A stretch of 64,000 nt of DNA from Streptococcus suis (GTDB taxonomy: Bacteria; Bacillota; Bacilli; Lactobacillales; Streptococcaceae), in the NCBI RefSeq assembly GCF_002960625.1, contig NZ_POJH01000030.1, forward strand, positions 113,955 to 177,954, in the 5' to 3' direction. Shown piece after piece: positions 41,992 to 52,092 of the stretch (positions within the stretch are counted from its first letter, which is position 1; every line of letters starts with the position of its first letter). The position numbers were made by a program, and so were the translations under genes. The notes beneath the pieces are model-generated. The model was not told where the DNA came from. It did no database searches and was given only the letters and a program-made list of their open reading frames with translations.

Positions 41992-43083
41992 ATGGCTAAA
42001 GTTCAAGATATTACAAGAGAATCATGGATTCTTTCAACTTTCCCAGAGTGGGGAACTTGGCTTAATGAAGAAATTGAAGAAGAAGTAGTGCCAGAAGGCA
42101 ACTTTGCTATGTGGTGGCTTGGTAACTGTGGTGTTTGGATTAAGACACCAGGTGGTGCGAACGTGGTCATGGACCTTTGGTCATCTCGCGGTAAGTCAAC
42201 TAAAAAAGTAAAAGATATGGTTTGGGGTCACCAAATGGCTAACATGGCAGGTGTCCGTAAATTGCAACCAAACTTGCGTGTACAACCAATGGTTATCGAT
42301 CCATTTGCCATCAATGAATTGGACTACTACCTTGTATCACACGTCCACAGCGATCACATGGACATCAGCACAGCTGCTGCCATCATCAATAATCCAAAAT
42401 TGGACCATGTCAAATTTGTAGGACCAGTTGAAAGTGGCGACATCTGGGAAAAATGGGGCGTTCCAGCAGACCGCATCATCCGTATCGCACCAGGTGACAG
42501 CTTTGAGTTTAAAGACATCAAGGTTCACGCTGTAGAATCCTTCGACCGTACTTGCTTGGTAACTCTTCCAATCGAAGGCTACGAAGAAAATGGTGGTAAA
42601 CTGGCAGGACTTCCTGTGACAGACGAACTCATGGCTCGTAAGGCAGTCAATTATGTCTTTGAAACACCTGGCGGAACCATCTACCACGGTGCAGACTCAC
42701 ACTTCTCTAACTACTTTGCAAAACACGGTCGTGACTTCAATATCGATGTTGCTATCAACAACTACGGTGACAACCCAATCGGTATCCAAGACAAGATGAC
42801 ATCAATCGACCTTCTCCGTATGGCAGAAAACTTGCGTGCTAAGGTAATCATCCCTGTTCACTATGACATCTGGTCTAACTTCATGGCATCAACAGATGAA
42901 ATCTTGCAGCTCTGGAAAATGCGCAAAGAACGCTTGCAATATGACTTCCACCCATTCATCTGGGAAGTTGGTGGCAAGTACACCTATCCACTTGATAAGG
43001 ACCGCATTGAATACCATCACCCACGTGGCTTTGACGATTGCTTCTTGGAAGATTCAAACATTCAATTCAAAGCTTTGCTATAA
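41992..43083 (+). CDS. ulaG: L-ascorbate-6-phosphate lactonase
   Basis: A 363-residue metallo-beta-lactamase-fold enzyme with the metal motif HVHSDHMD (His117, His119, Asp121, His122), then IYHGADSHFSNYF and VIIPVHYDIWSNF. It opens the lactone ring of ascorbate-6-phosphate, the first cytoplasmic step. AGGAGG precedes the ATG. It has its own operator-controlled promoter, away from ulaA-F, and a terminator at 43096. Confidence 0.94.
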   Translation: MAKVQDITRESWILSTFPEWGTWLNEEIEEEVVPEGNFAMWWLGNCGVWIKTPGGANVVMDLWSSRGKSTKKVKDMVWGHQMANMAGVRKLQPNLRVQPMVIDPFAINELDYYLVSHVHSDHMDISTAAAIINNPKLDHVKFVGPVESGDIWEKWGVPADRIIRIAPGDSFEFKDIKVHAVESFDRTCLVTLPIEGYEENGGKLAGLPVTDELMARKAVNYVFETPGGTIYHGADSHFSNYFAKHGRDFNIDVAINNYGDNPIGIQDKMTSIDLLRMAENLRAKVIIPVHYDIWSNFMASTDEILQLWKMRKERLQYDFHPFIWEVGGKYTYPLDKDRIEYHHPRGFDDCFLEDSNIQFKALL

Positions 43084-43095
43084 TAGATCACTCCG

Positions 43096-43121
43096 AGGGC
43101 GGGACGCAAGTCCTGCCTTTT
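43096..43121 (+). terminator. terminator of ulaG
   Basis: GGCGGGAC (43098-43105) pairs with GTCCTGCC (43110-43117, one G-T pair), followed by TTTT. Confidence 0.75.
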
Positions 43122-43126
43122 GCAAA

Positions 43127-43155
43127 TGACAAGCGAAAACGCTTTATGGTATAAT
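43127..43155 (+). promoter_or_regulatory. tkt promoter
   Basis: TGACAA (43127-43132), a 17-bp spacer and TATAAT (43150-43155). Between them AAGCGAAAACGCTT (43131-43144) is a palindrome with a cre-like core but two mismatches to the cre consensus. Confidence 0.6.
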
Positions 43156-43185
43156 AGAACTATGACTTTATTAAAGGAGAATAAG

Positions 43186-45156
43186 ATGTCACAACTTTCA
43201 GTAAATGCAATTCGTTTCCTTGGTATTGACGCCATTGAAAAATCAAAATCAGGTCACCCAGGTGTTGTTATGGGTGCAGCTCCAATGGCTTATAGCCTCT
43301 TTACTAAAGAGCTCCGTATCAACCCAGCTCAACCAAACTGGATCAACCGCGACCGCTTTATTTTGTCAGCAGGACACGGTTCTATGTTGCTTTACGGACT
43401 GCTCCACCTTTCAGGCTTTGAAGATGTCAGCATGGACGAAATCAAAAACTTCCGTCAGTGGGGTTCAAAAACACCAGGTCACCCAGAATTTGGTCATACA
43501 GCAGGTGTAGATGCAACAACAGGCCCTCTTGGTCAAGGTATCTCAACTGCGACAGGTTTTGCTCAAGCTGAGCGTTTCCTTGCGGCTAAGTACAACCGCG
43601 ATGGTTTCCCAATCTTTGACCACTATACTTATGTAATCTGCGGTGATGGGGACCTCATGGAAGGTGTTTCTGCAGAAGCGGCTTCTTACGCTGGACTTCA
43701 AAAACTAGAAAAACTCATCGTTTTGTATGATTCAAACGACATCAACTTGGACGGTGAAACAAAAGATTCCTTCACAGAAGATGTGCGTGCTCGCTACAAT
43801 GCCTATGGCTGGCACACAGATATCGTAACAGACGGAACAGATGTGGATGCAATTTTTGCTGCTATTGAAAAGGCAAAGGCAGCTGGTAAGCCATCTCTTA
43901 TCGAAATCAAGACTGTCATCGGTCACGGTTCACCAAACAAACAAGGTACAAACGCAGTCCATGGTGCGCCGCTTGGACCAGAGGAAGCAGAAGCAACTCG
44001 TAAGGCACTTGACTGGAACTACGCACCATTTGAAATTCCAGCTGAAGTCTATGCGGACTTCAAAGCCAATGTAGCTGATCGCGGTGCCGCAGCCTACGAT
44101 GCTTGGGTGAAATTAGTTGAAGACTACAAAGTAGCACATCCAGAATTAGCAGCTGAAGTAACAGCTATCTTGGAAGGTCGTGACGTAGTTGAAATCAAGC
44201 CAGAAGACTTCCCGGTTTACGAAAATGGCTTCTCACAAGCAACTCGTAACTCATCACAAGATGCGCTCAACGCAGCGGCTAAAGTATTGCCAACTTTCTT
44301 AGGTGGTTCAGCTGACTTGGCTCACTCAAACATGACCTACATCAAGGAAGATGGTTTGCAGGATGCAGCAAACCCACTCAACCGCAATATCCAGTTTGGT
44401 GTGCGTGAATTTGCCATGGGAACTATCTTGAATGGTATGGCAGCCCACGGCGGACTTCGTGTCTATGGTGGTACCTTCTTCGTCTTCTCAGACTATGTGA
44501 AGGCAGCTGTTCGTTTGTCAGCTCTTCAAGGACTTCCTGTGACCTATGTCTTCACACATGACTCTATCGCAGTTGGTGAAGATGGACCAACTCACGAGCC
44601 GATCGAGCACTTGGCAGGACTTCGTGCTATGCCAAACCTTAATGTCTTCCGCCCAGCAGATGCGCGTGAAACACAGGCAGCTTGGTACTTGTCATTGACT
44701 AGCAAGTCTACACCATCAGCCCTTGTCCTCACCCGTCAAAACTTGACAGTTGAAGAAGGAACAGACTTTGACAAGGTTGCAAAAGGGGCTTATGTTGTCT
44801 ATGAGGCAGCAGGCTTTGATACGATCCTTCTAGCATCTGGTTCAGAAGTGAACTTGGCTGTTAAAGCTGCCAAAGAACTAGAAGCAGCTGGTACAAAAGT
44901 TCGTGTGGTTTCTGTGCCATCAACTGAACTCTTCGATGCACAAGATGCTGCCTACAAGGAAGAAATCCTACCAAATGCCATCCGTCGTCGCTTGGCAATT
45001 GAAATGGGTGCAACTCAAAGTTGGTACAAGTATGTCGGTCTTGACGGTAAAGTTCTCGGTATCGACACATTCGGTGCCTCTGCTCCAGCTCAAACAGTTA
45101 TCGACAACTATGGCTTCACTGTAGAAAACGTAGTGAAATTGGTTGGAGAATTGTAA
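43186..45156 (+). CDS. tkt: transketolase
   Basis: A 656-residue thiamine-diphosphate enzyme: [13 protein letters not shown], the TPP motif starting [18 protein letters not shown] and ending near DSNDINLDG, and the Glu-containing pyrimidine-domain region [12 protein letters not shown]. It shuttles two-carbon units in the pentose phosphate pathway and would use xylulose-5-phosphate made by the ula enzymes. The ATG at 43186 follows AAAGGAG; the longer frame from 43120 runs through the promoter. Confidence 0.96.
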   Translation: MSQLSVNAIRFLGIDAIEKSKSGHPGVVMGAAPMAYSLFTKELRINPAQPNWINRDRFILSAGHGSMLLYGLLHLSGFEDVSMDEIKNFRQWGSKTPGHPEFGHTAGVDATTGPLGQGISTATGFAQAERFLAAKYNRDGFPIFDHYTYVICGDGDLMEGVSAEAASYAGLQKLEKLIVLYDSNDINLDGETKDSFTEDVRARYNAYGWHTDIVTDGTDVDAIFAAIEKAKAAGKPSLIEIKTVIGHGSPNKQGTNAVHGAPLGPEEAEATRKALDWNYAPFEIPAEVYADFKANVADRGAAAYDAWVKLVEDYKVAHPELAAEVTAILEGRDVVEIKPEDFPVYENGFSQATRNSSQDALNAAAKVLPTFLGGSADLAHSNMTYIKEDGLQDAANPLNRNIQFGVREFAMGTILNGMAAHGGLRVYGGTFFVFSDYVKAAVRLSALQGLPVTYVFTHDSIAVGEDGPTHEPIEHLAGLRAMPNLNVFRPADARETQAAWYLSLTSKSTPSALVLTRQNLTVEEGTDFDKVAKGAYVVYEAAGFDTILLASGSEVNLAVKAAKELEAAGTKVRVVSVPSTELFDAQDAAYKEEILPNAIRRRLAIEMGATQSWYKYVGLDGKVLGIDTFGASAPAQTVIDNYGFTVENVVKLVGEL

Positions 45157-45170
45157 TAGAAACCTTACAG

Positions 45171-45193
45171 ACAGCCCTTCGGGGCTGTTTTCT
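45171..45193 (+). terminator. terminator of tkt
   Basis: ACAGCCC-TTCG-GGGCTGT (45171-45188) with a stable tetraloop, followed by TTTTC. Confidence 0.85.
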
Positions 45194-45194
45194 A

Positions 45195-45364
45195 TTTTCA
45201 AAATTTCTCTCTCTTAACAATCTGTGTATTTTTGTATAACATATAAGGACAGTAGAAGGAATATAGAATAAAGTGTTCCAGGTTTCGCTATTACTTTATC
45301 CAGCACTCCTATCTAGACTGATTTATAGGACGGTTCAAATAGCATATAAATTGTTAATTAGCTC
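45195..45364. other. intergenic sequence with nothing recognised
   Basis: No open frame, promoter pair or strong hairpin is evident between the tkt terminator and the small-RNA promoter at 45365. Confidence 0.5.
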
Positions 45365-45398
45365 TTGACAACAAAATAATAATATATTATAATATCTT

Positions 45399-45457
45399 TT
45401 GAACGATCGATTGATCATTGCTCTCCCCCTACCTTCTCCAAGCGAGAAGGTATTTTT
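45399..45457 (+). ncRNA. candidate small RNA (about 59 nt) with C-rich loop
   Basis: A consensus promoter (TTGACA 45365-45370, 17 bp, TATAAT 45388-45393) is followed about 60 bases later by a terminator, ACCTTCTC (45431-45438) with GAGAAGGT (45444-45451) and TTTTT. No reading frame with a ribosome site fits between. The transcript would have a 5' stem around GATC-GATT-GATC (45405-45416), a single-stranded CTCTCCCCCT (45421-45430) able to pair with purine-rich ribosome sites, and the terminator hairpin. This is the shape of a trans-acting regulatory RNA; the targets are unknown. Confidence 0.6.
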
Positions 45458-45509
45458 GATATTGGGAAAAAGTTTCGGGTTTAGACGCTATTTCTGTTAT
45501 AATAATCCT

Positions 45510-46031
45510 ATGAACTATACACAAGAAGAAAAAGAATATTTTATGAACCAGGCTTTGACTGAAGCTCAAAAATCGCTGGACAAGGATGAAATTCCCATTG
45601 GCTGTGTCATTGTCAAGGATGGACAGATTATTGGCCGTGGGCACAATGCCCGTGAGGAGCTTAATCAGGCTATTATGCATGCGGAGGTGATGGCTATTCA
45701 AGAGGCCAATCGAGTGGAGGGCAATTGGCGTTTGCTGGATACGACCCTCTTTGTCACCATTGAACCCTGTGTCATGTGTAGCGGTGCTATCGGCTTGGCC
45801 CGTATTCCTCAAGTGGTGTACGGTGCTGCCAACCAAAAGTTTGGGGCGGCAGGTAGCTTATACGACATTTTAACGGATGAGCGCCTCAATCATCGTGTGG
45901 AAGTTGAAACAGGGATCTTAGAAGAAGCTTGCGCTCAGATTATGCAAGATTTTTTCAGACAGAGGCGAGAAAAGCAAAAGGCTGAAAAAGAGGCCTTGAA
46001 AGCTCAGCAAGGGACAGTTTCGGATAGCTAG
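45510..46031 (+). CDS. tadA: tRNA-specific adenosine deaminase
   Basis: A 173-residue deaminase with zinc ligands His57 (HAEVMA, with catalytic Glu59), Cys87 and Cys90 (PCVMCSGA). It converts A34 to inosine in the tRNA-Arg anticodon. The likely -10 box TATAAT (45498-45503) ends only six bases before the ATG at 45510 and no ribosome site fits, so the mRNA is probably leaderless. The N-terminus (MNYTQEEKEYFM) matches the family, supporting this start rather than the ATG at 45543. Confidence 0.92.
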   Translation: MNYTQEEKEYFMNQALTEAQKSLDKDEIPIGCVIVKDGQIIGRGHNAREELNQAIMHAEVMAIQEANRVEGNWRLLDTTLFVTIEPCVMCSGAIGLARIPQVVYGAANQKFGAAGSLYDILTDERLNHRVEVETGILEEACAQIMQDFFRQRREKQKAEKEALKAQQGTVSDS

Positions 46032-46078
46032 TTTGTAGTCCAAACTTGCACTTTCATTGATTTGTGTTATAATAATAA

Positions 46079-46158
46079 GTGGAGCAACATTCGTGCGTGA
46101 AGCGGGTCAGGGGAGGAATCCAGCAGCCCTAAGCGAAGTCGGGTGTGTGCTCTTTTTG
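46079..46158 (+). ncRNA. ffs: signal recognition particle RNA (4.5S/scRNA type)
   Basis: The conserved SRP helix-8 core GTCAGGGGAGGAATCCAGCA is present with its GGAA-type tetraloop (about 46107-46126), followed by GCCCTAAGCG. Outer strands GGAGCAACA and the region ending TGTGTGCTC can pair, and TTTTT ends the RNA near 46156. A promoter TTGCAC (46046-46051) with TATAAT (46068-46073) lies just upstream. It binds Ffh and targets nascent membrane proteins. Confidence 0.9.
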
Positions 46159-46380
46159 CGTATAGTCTAAAAACCCTTTGAAATTAAGCTTTCAGAGAGT
46201 TTTCTTTTGCTTGTTTTTAGAAATAAGGGCTACTGGCCTAGCGAGTACTCTTATCTCCGTCTGGGGACTGATTTTTGGAATTTTCTATTGATTTATAGGG
46301 AAAAAGGAGTAAAATAGACTTCCACTTAAGAAAACTTTTTGTTAGCTCTGCTATTCTACAGGGGAAAAGGAGGAAGGCCT

Positions 46381-46923
46381 ATGTTTATATTTGCTTTTCC
46401 AGGTATGGGGAAAACGACCCTGGCCAAGGAATATGCTCATGTAGTCGATTTAGAGATGTCTGATATTAAGTATGATAATAGCAGCGTCAGACATTTGACC
46501 AAGGAAGAACGGAAATCCACTCCCCGTCCCATTAAAGATAAGAACTATAAAAATGTATATGTGAACAAGGCCTATGCCTTACACGAAGAGGGAAAGACGG
46601 TCCTTGTAGCCCTCAATTTTTTGGTGAGGATGGTACTGACGGTCATTGTTTCTCAGGGCATTCCTTTCCATATCTATATTCCCCATCCTCGTCTAAAAGC
46701 GGAGTACAAACAACGCTATATTCATCGAGGAAATAATAATAAATTCATTTTTGAAGTGATGACTATTTGGTATCTCAGTTTGTTGCCACTTTATTTACTG
46801 TCTAAGCTATGTCCAGAATTGATAACTGTGACACAAAGCGGGGAGTACTTGGAAGACTATTATGCAAGGGTAAATTACAAACAATTTTCAGAAAATAACA
46901 TGCGAACAAGCACGGTTTTATGA
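46381..46923 (+). CDS. P-loop protein of unknown function (180 aa)
   Basis: It starts MFIFAFPGMGKTTLAKEYAH with a Walker A motif (FPGMGKTT) at the N-terminus and an early strand VDLEMSDIKYD that could supply an Asp. AGGAGG lies before the ATG at 46381; the in-frame start at 46339 lacks a site. It resembles small nucleotide-kinase-like P-loop proteins with a following HLTKEERKSTPRP region. A hydrophobic stretch (WYLSLLPLYLLSKL, about 137-150) near the end is odd for a soluble kinase. It lies between SRP RNA and pgi. Confidence 0.7.
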   Translation: MFIFAFPGMGKTTLAKEYAHVVDLEMSDIKYDNSSVRHLTKEERKSTPRPIKDKNYKNVYVNKAYALHEEGKTVLVALNFLVRMVLTVIVSQGIPFHIYIPHPRLKAEYKQRYIHRGNNNKFIFEVMTIWYLSLLPLYLLSKLCPELITVTQSGEYLEDYYARVNYKQFSENNMRTSTVL

Positions 46924-46948
46924 AAATAAATGAAAATTGATAAATTCC

Positions 46949-46977
46949 TTGAAAAAAACATGATAAAGCGTTATCAT
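46949..46977 (+). promoter_or_regulatory. pgi promoter with overlapping palindrome
   Basis: TTGAAA (46949-46954), 17 bp and TATCAT (46972-46977). TGATAAAGCGTTATCA (46961-46976) is an imperfect palindrome covering the spacer and -10 box, suggesting a repressor site. It is two bases too long for a normal cre. Confidence 0.5.
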
Positions 46978-47004
46978 ATTATGGTACATAAATGGAGGAA
47001 TGAC

Positions 47005-48354
47005 ATGACACATATTACATTTGATTATTCAAAAGTCTTGGGCCAATTTGTCGGTGCTCAAGAAGTTGATTACATGCAACCACAAGTTACCCTAGCTGAC
47101 CAAATGCTCCGTCAAGGAACAGGTCCTGGTAGCGATTTTATCGGCTGGTTGGATTTGCCAGAAAACTACGACAAAGAAGAGTTTGCCCGTATCAAGGAAG
47201 CTGCAGCTAAGATCCAAAATGAAAGTGAAGTTTTGGTGGTTATCGGTATCGGTGGTTCTTACCTCGGTGCTAAAGCAGCTATTGATTTCTTGAGCAATGC
47301 CTTTGTAAACTTGCAAACACGTGAAGAGCGTAAAGCTCCACAAATCCTTTACGCTGGAAACTCAATCTCATCAAGCTACCTTGCTGACTTGGTGGACTAC
47401 GTGGCAGATAAGGACTTCTCAGTTAACGTGATTTCAAAATCAGGTACAACAACCGAGCCTGCGATTGCTTTCCGCGTCTTCAAAGAATTGCTTGTGAAGA
47501 AATACGGTCAAGAAGAAGCCAACAAGCGTATCTATGCGACAACTGACAAGGCAAAAGGTGCAGTTAAGGTTGAAGCGGACGCAAATGGTTGGGAAACTTT
47601 TGTAGTTCCAGATGATGTCGGCGGTCGTTTCTCTGTCTTGACAGCAGTTGGTCTTTTGCCAATCGCAGCAGCTGGTGCAGATATTGATGCCCTGATGGAA
47701 GGTGCAAACGCAGCTCGTAAGACTTACACATCAGATAAGATTGCTGAGAATGAAGCTTACCAATATGCAGCTGTTCGTAACATTCTTTACAGAAAAGGAT
47801 ATGTAACAGAAATCTTGGCAAACTATGAGCCATCACTCCAATACTTCAGCGAATGGTGGAAACAATTGGCTGGTGAGTCAGAAGGTAAGGACCAAAAAGG
47901 TATCAACCCAACATCTGCTAACTTCTCAACAGACTTGCACTCACTTGGACAATTTATCCAAGAAGGAAACCGCAATATCTTTGAAACAGTAGTTCGTGTT
48001 GACAAACCAAGAAAAAATATCCTCATTCCTGACATGGCAGAAGACCTTGACGGTCTTGGCTACTTGCAAGGAAAAGACGTTGACTTTGTAAACAAAAAAG
48101 CAACGGACGGCGTACTTCTTGCCCACACAGATGGTGGCGTACCAAACATGTTTGTCACTCTTCCACAACAAGATGAGTTCACACTTGGTTACACCTTCTA
48201 CTTCTTCGAGTTGGCAATTGCGATCTCTGGTTACCTCAATGCGATTAACCCATTTGACCAACCAGGTGTAGAAGCCTACAAGAAAAATATGTTCGCTCTT
48301 CTTGGCAAACCAGGATTTGAAGAACTCGGTGCAGAATTGAACGCACGTTTGTAA
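47005..48354 (+). CDS. pgi: glucose-6-phosphate isomerase
   Basis: A 449-residue Gram-positive-type PGI with [30 protein letters not shown] and [16 protein letters not shown]. It interconverts glucose-6-phosphate and fructose-6-phosphate. The ATG at 47005 follows GGAGG; the longer frame from 46930 passes through the promoter. No terminator is obvious before the next gene, 69 bases later. Confidence 0.96.
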   Translation: MTHITFDYSKVLGQFVGAQEVDYMQPQVTLADQMLRQGTGPGSDFIGWLDLPENYDKEEFARIKEAAAKIQNESEVLVVIGIGGSYLGAKAAIDFLSNAFVNLQTREERKAPQILYAGNSISSSYLADLVDYVADKDFSVNVISKSGTTTEPAIAFRVFKELLVKKYGQEEANKRIYATTDKAKGAVKVEADANGWETFVVPDDVGGRFSVLTAVGLLPIAAAGADIDALMEGANAARKTYTSDKIAENEAYQYAAVRNILYRKGYVTEILANYEPSLQYFSEWWKQLAGESEGKDQKGINPTSANFSTDLHSLGQFIQEGNRNIFETVVRVDKPRKNILIPDMAEDLDGLGYLQGKDVDFVNKKATDGVLLAHTDGGVPNMFVTLPQQDEFTLGYTFYFFELAIAISGYLNAINPFDQPGVEAYKKNMFALLGKPGFEELGAELNARL

Positions 48355-48423
48355 GAAAATCAAAACTGATCGGAAACGGTCAGTTGTTTTTCTTTACTTT
48401 CCAATTGTGGTACAATAAATTTT

Positions 48424-49164
48424 ATGAAAAAAGAATTTTTTGTAGTTGGAGATGTCCATGGAAAGTTTGAACTCCTGCTTGATATTTTAAAGAAATGGAA
48501 CGAGAAGCGACAACAGCTGATTTTTCTAGGTGATTTGATTGATCGCGGAGAAAATTCCAAAGCCTGTTTGGAATTGGTCTGGAGCTTGGTGAGGGAAAAG
48601 GGTGCGATTTGCTTAACGGGCAATCATGAACGGATGTTTCTGGCCTGGTTACGTGATCCGGTTGACCGCTATGACCACTATCGGAGAAATGGTGGCGATA
48701 CGACGATTAACTCTCTTCTTGGTCGTCCCTTGGATGCTCCTGTAGATGGATTGGTAGATGCTAATGCAGTGATGGAACAATATGGGGACCTGATTGATTT
48801 TGTCAAATCTTGTCCCTATCATCTGGAAACAGAAGGATATATCTTTGTACATGCTGGTGTGGACTTGACCTTACCGGACTGGCGCGAAACCAGCAATCAT
48901 GATAAAGTCTGGCTTAGAACTCCTTTCCATGAGGCTGAAAATACCACAGGGAAAATGATTGTCTTTGGGCATACTCCTGTTTATAACCTCTATCAAACAA
49001 AGCTCCGCATTAGCCAAATCTGGACCAGTTCAGATGGGAAAATGGGGATTGATGGTGGAGCTGTTTACGGCGGAGTTCTCCACGGAATTGTACTAAATGA
49101 CACAGGTTTAGTTCAAGATTACATCGTTGGAGCTGTCAATCCGAGAAAAGAAATTGAAGATTAA
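48424..49164 (+). CDS. metallophosphoesterase (serine/threonine protein phosphatase-like)
   Basis: A 246-residue enzyme with the PPP-family metal motifs GDVHG (9-13), GDLIDRG (36-42) and GNHER (66-70), and late His residues in FVHAG and FGHTP. Possible substrates are phosphoproteins or Ap4A-like nucleotides; the sequence does not decide. The -10 box TACAAT (48411-48416, with upstream TG) ends seven bases before the ATG at 48424, so the message is probably leaderless. Confidence 0.88.
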   Translation: MKKEFFVVGDVHGKFELLLDILKKWNEKRQQLIFLGDLIDRGENSKACLELVWSLVREKGAICLTGNHERMFLAWLRDPVDRYDHYRRNGGDTTINSLLGRPLDAPVDGLVDANAVMEQYGDLIDFVKSCPYHLETEGYIFVHAGVDLTLPDWRETSNHDKVWLRTPFHEAENTTGKMIVFGHTPVYNLYQTKLRISQIWTSSDGKMGIDGGAVYGGVLHGIVLNDTGLVQDYIVGAVNPRKEIED

Positions 49165-49175
49165 AATAATAGATG

Positions 49176-49207
49176 AAAATTAGGAGGTAGAACTTCTAAT
49201 TTTTTTG
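49176..49207 (+). terminator. terminator of the phosphatase gene
   Basis: AAAATTAGGAG (49176-49186) pairs with CTTCTAATTTT (49193-49203, one G-T pair), followed by TTT. Confidence 0.8.
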
Positions 49208-49269
49208 TTTTTCTACTTGACAACGCATATATATATAATGGTGTTGTACACAATTTTTTGGAGGATTAT

Positions 49270-50109
49270 ATGAAAAAACTAACATTAATAAGTATTGCTG
49301 TTCTTTCTTTTTTTAGCTTGGTAGCATGTACGAGTGGTTCGAGTAATTCAGTAGGAGTGGAGTCCACTAGTTCAACTTCCTCTGAGGATGCTACTGCTTC
49401 TTCAAGTTATACAAGCACCGCTGAGTTTGATTCCAACAAAGATAATTATTCTAATCTTACTTTATCTGATTATGATACTTGGAATCATGATTTGATGGAA
49501 AATGGGAAAAAGGTTAAAGTATCAGGTAAGATTGTTCAAGCTATGTATGATGATGGTGATACTATCGTTAGATTAGCGTTTGAGGGAAATTATGACAATA
49601 TGATTCTTGCACTGATTGATGACTCTCAGGTAACTGATACCATTTCAGAAAATGATTATGTTACACTTTATGGTTATACTAGTGGCAGATATACCTATGA
49701 ATCAACATTTGGTGCAGAGATTACAATTCCATACATGGCAGTTGGACTGTATGAAGACTATCTAGGAAGTGATTACCAACCAAAAGTTTTATATGACCAA
49801 AATGGTATAAAATTAGAACAGACAAACTATTATACATTTAAACTAACAAATAATAGTTCGATACCTATTCAATCAACAATTGAATCCATAGATGTCAATA
49901 GACAAGTGATTTCAAGTTATGGTTTAAGTGATTTATCTTATGCAGAACTTTCTAGTGGTCAATGGAAAGAAGCAACTATGCGTGACTCGGACGGTTTGTT
50001 AAAAGAAGGAGCAACCGTCAATATTGTTCTTGAAATTATGAATGATGACTATGATGTTATTGCTACAATTCCAATTAGTTTTACTCTAGAAAAGACAGTG
50101 ATTGATTAA
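49270..50109 (+). CDS. lipoprotein of unknown function (279 aa)
   Basis: The signal MKKLTLISIAVLSFFSLVAC has a lipobox with Cys20, followed by a Ser/Thr-rich linker (about 21-60). Residues 60-160 look like a small beta-barrel (KKVKVSGKIVQAMYDDGDTI, then DYVTLYGYTSGRY). Residues 165-279 form a second beta-rich domain (NGIKLEQTNYYTFKLTNNSS). The ATG at 49270 follows TTGGAGG. The first domain resembles OB-fold-like lipoprotein domains and the second the DUF4352/DUF5067-type immunoglobulin-like domains; both are tentative. The DNA is AT-rich. The gene stands alone. Confidence 0.75.
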   Translation: MKKLTLISIAVLSFFSLVACTSGSSNSVGVESTSSTSSEDATASSSYTSTAEFDSNKDNYSNLTLSDYDTWNHDLMENGKKVKVSGKIVQAMYDDGDTIVRLAFEGNYDNMILALIDDSQVTDTISENDYVTLYGYTSGRYTYESTFGAEITIPYMAVGLYEDYLGSDYQPKVLYDQNGIKLEQTNYYTFKLTNNSSIPIQSTIESIDVNRQVISSYGLSDLSYAELSSGQWKEATMRDSDGLLKEGATVNIVLEIMNDDYDVIATIPISFTLEKTVID

Positions 50110-50114
50110 AGTGA

Positions 50115-50138
50115 TAGCCCCAGTGTTGGGGCTTTTTC
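50115..50138 (+). terminator. terminator of the lipoprotein gene
   Basis: AGCCCC (50116-50121) pairs with GGGGCT (50128-50133), followed by TTTT. Confidence 0.8.
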
Positions 50139-50216
50139 ATTTTTTTGCATTTCTTCCCAAATTTTCAGAAAATTTTGATATAATAGAAAAAATATTATTT
50201 TTAGATTGGAAACATT

Positions 50217-50915
50217 ATGACTGCACAAAAAATGACTGCACAAGAAATCATTGCTTTTATCGGTAATGCTGTGAAAAAGACCACTGTTAAAGTGACCTTT
50301 GAAGGAGAATTGGCAGGAGCTGTTCCTGTTGAGGTGACAAAACTAGGCAATGTCCTCTTCGGTGACTGGAAGGACGTTGAGCCACTCTTGGCAAACTTGA
50401 CTGAAAATGTGGACTACGTTGTAGAACAAGACGGCCGCAATTCAGCTGTGCCTTTGCTTGACAAACGTAACATTAACGCTCGTATCGAGCCAGGTGCCAT
50501 TATTCGTGACCAAGTGACCATCGGCGACAATGCTGTTATCATGATGGGAGCGGTGATCAACATCGGTGCGGAAATCGGTCCAGGTACCATGATCGACATG
50601 GGTGCGATTTTGGGCGGTCGTGCGACTGTTGGGAAAAACAGCCACATTGGTGCTGGTGCGGTCCTTGCAGGTGTTATCGAGCCAGCTTCTGCCGAGCCAG
50701 TGCGTGTTGGTGACAATGTCTTGGTAGGTGCCAATGCTGTTGTCATCGAGGGTGTGCAAATCGGTAGCGGCTCTGTAGTGGCAGCCGGTGCTATTGTAAC
50801 TCAAGACGTCCCTGAAAACGTCGTGGTGGCAGGTGTACCAGCCCGCATCATCAAGGAAATCGACGCCCAAACCCAACAAAAAACAGCCTTGGAAGAGGCT
50901 TTGCGGACACTTTAA
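50217..50915 (+). CDS. dapH: tetrahydrodipicolinate N-acetyltransferase
   Basis: A 232-residue left-handed beta-helix acyltransferase with hexapeptide repeats ([20 protein letters not shown] and onward through [20 protein letters not shown]). The N-terminal DapH domain begins [15 protein letters not shown]. It acetylates tetrahydrodipicolinate in the acetylase branch of the lysine/DAP pathway. The deacetylase gene follows after 9 bases. A -10 TATAAT-like box lies about 35 bases before the ATG. Confidence 0.93.
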   Translation: MTAQKMTAQEIIAFIGNAVKKTTVKVTFEGELAGAVPVEVTKLGNVLFGDWKDVEPLLANLTENVDYVVEQDGRNSAVPLLDKRNINARIEPGAIIRDQVTIGDNAVIMMGAVINIGAEIGPGTMIDMGAILGGRATVGKNSHIGAGAVLAGVIEPASAEPVRVGDNVLVGANAVVIEGVQIGSGSVVAAGAIVTQDVPENVVVAGVPARIIKEIDAQTQQKTALEEALRTL

Positions 50916-50924
50916 GAGGTAGCT

Positions 50925-52052
50925 ATGCTAGATTTAATCGCGACACGCCGGGCCCTCCACCAGATTCCAGAGCTGGGCATGGAGGAGTTCAAGACCCACG
51001 CCTTTCTTATGGAAACTATTGAAGGTTTACTGCAAGATTGTACTTTTGCCCAAGTCCGCACTTGGAAGACTGGGATTTTGGTCTATCTGACAGGGACCGC
51101 TCCTGAAAAGACGGTTGGCTGGCGGGCGGATATTGACGGCCTACCGATCGTGGAGGAGACGGGCCTGGACTTCAAGTCCCTCCATTCAGATCGTATGCAC
51201 GCCTGTGGACATGATTTCCACATGACCATTGCCTTGGGGCTTTTGGAGAAAATGGTAGAGCAGCAACCAAGAAACAACCTTCTCTTCCTCTTTCAGCCTG
51301 CGGAGGAAAATTTAGCAGGTGGCATGCTCATGTATGAAGCGGGAGCTTTTGGAGATTGGTTACCAGATGAATTTTATGGGCTCCATGTCCGACCAGACCT
51401 CAAAGTCGGTCAAATGGCCACCAACCGTGCGACCCTTTTTGCTGGGACCTGTGAAGTCAAGATACGGTTTACAGGAAAGGGTGGGCACGCAGCATTTCCC
51501 CATACCGCCAATGACGCCTTGGTGGCAGCTAGCTACTTTGTGACCCAGGTTCAGTCGGTGGTCAGCCGCAATGTCGATCCCATCGAGGGGGCAGTGGTGA
51601 CCTTTGGCTCCATGCATGCGGGTACGACTAATAATGTTATTGCTGAAACAGCCTCCTTGCATGGCACCATTCGGGCTTTGACCCAGAGCATGAGTCTTCT
51701 GGTGCAAAAGCGGGTGCGGGAAGTGGCAGAAGGAATCGCCCTGTCCTTTGGAGTGGACCTGGACATCGAGCTCAATCCTAGCGGTTACTTGCCTGTGGAG
51801 AACAATCCCCAGCTGGCAGATGAACTGATGACCTACTTTGATGGTGTTGACGGTGTGGACATGATTGAATGCCCACCTGCTATGACGGGTGAGGACTTTG
51901 GCTATTTACTACAAAAGGTACCAGGTGTTATGTTCTGGCTGGGTGTGGATACGCCTTATCCCCTCCACAATCCTCGCCTTAGTCCCAAGGAGGAAGTGCT
52001 TCCCTTTGCTGTGGATAAGTTGAGTGATTTTTTGAAAATGAAAGCAAGATAG
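50925..52052 (+). CDS. N-acetyldiaminopimelate deacetylase (M20 family)
   Basis: A 375-residue M20D amidohydrolase with the metal and catalytic motifs [34 protein letters not shown] and a late MTGEDFGY. Downstream of dapH it most probably removes the acetyl group from N-acetyl-LL-diaminopimelate. M20D enzymes also include hippurate hydrolases, but context decides. An AGAGG site precedes the ATG. Confidence 0.9.
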   Translation: MLDLIATRRALHQIPELGMEEFKTHAFLMETIEGLLQDCTFAQVRTWKTGILVYLTGTAPEKTVGWRADIDGLPIVEETGLDFKSLHSDRMHACGHDFHMTIALGLLEKMVEQQPRNNLLFLFQPAEENLAGGMLMYEAGAFGDWLPDEFYGLHVRPDLKVGQMATNRATLFAGTCEVKIRFTGKGGHAAFPHTANDALVAASYFVTQVQSVVSRNVDPIEGAVVTFGSMHAGTTNNVIAETASLHGTIRALTQSMSLLVQKRVREVAEGIALSFGVDLDIELNPSGYLPVENNPQLADELMTYFDGVDGVDMIECPPAMTGEDFGYLLQKVPGVMFWLGVDTPYPLHNPRLSPKEEVLPFAVDKLSDFLKMKAR

Positions 52053-52074
52053 ACTGGTTTTTCCAGTCTTTTTC
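52051..52074 (+). terminator. terminator of the dap operon
   Basis: AGACTGG and CCAGTCT (52051-52069), followed by TTTTTC; the stem begins at the stop codon. Confidence 0.75.
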
Positions 52075-52092
52075 TGAAAGAAAGGAGTTTCT

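Noticed and set aside
43131..43144. Functional cre site in the tkt promoter
   Set aside because: The palindrome has the CG core but mismatches the consensus at two fixed positions, so CcpA control is not claimed.
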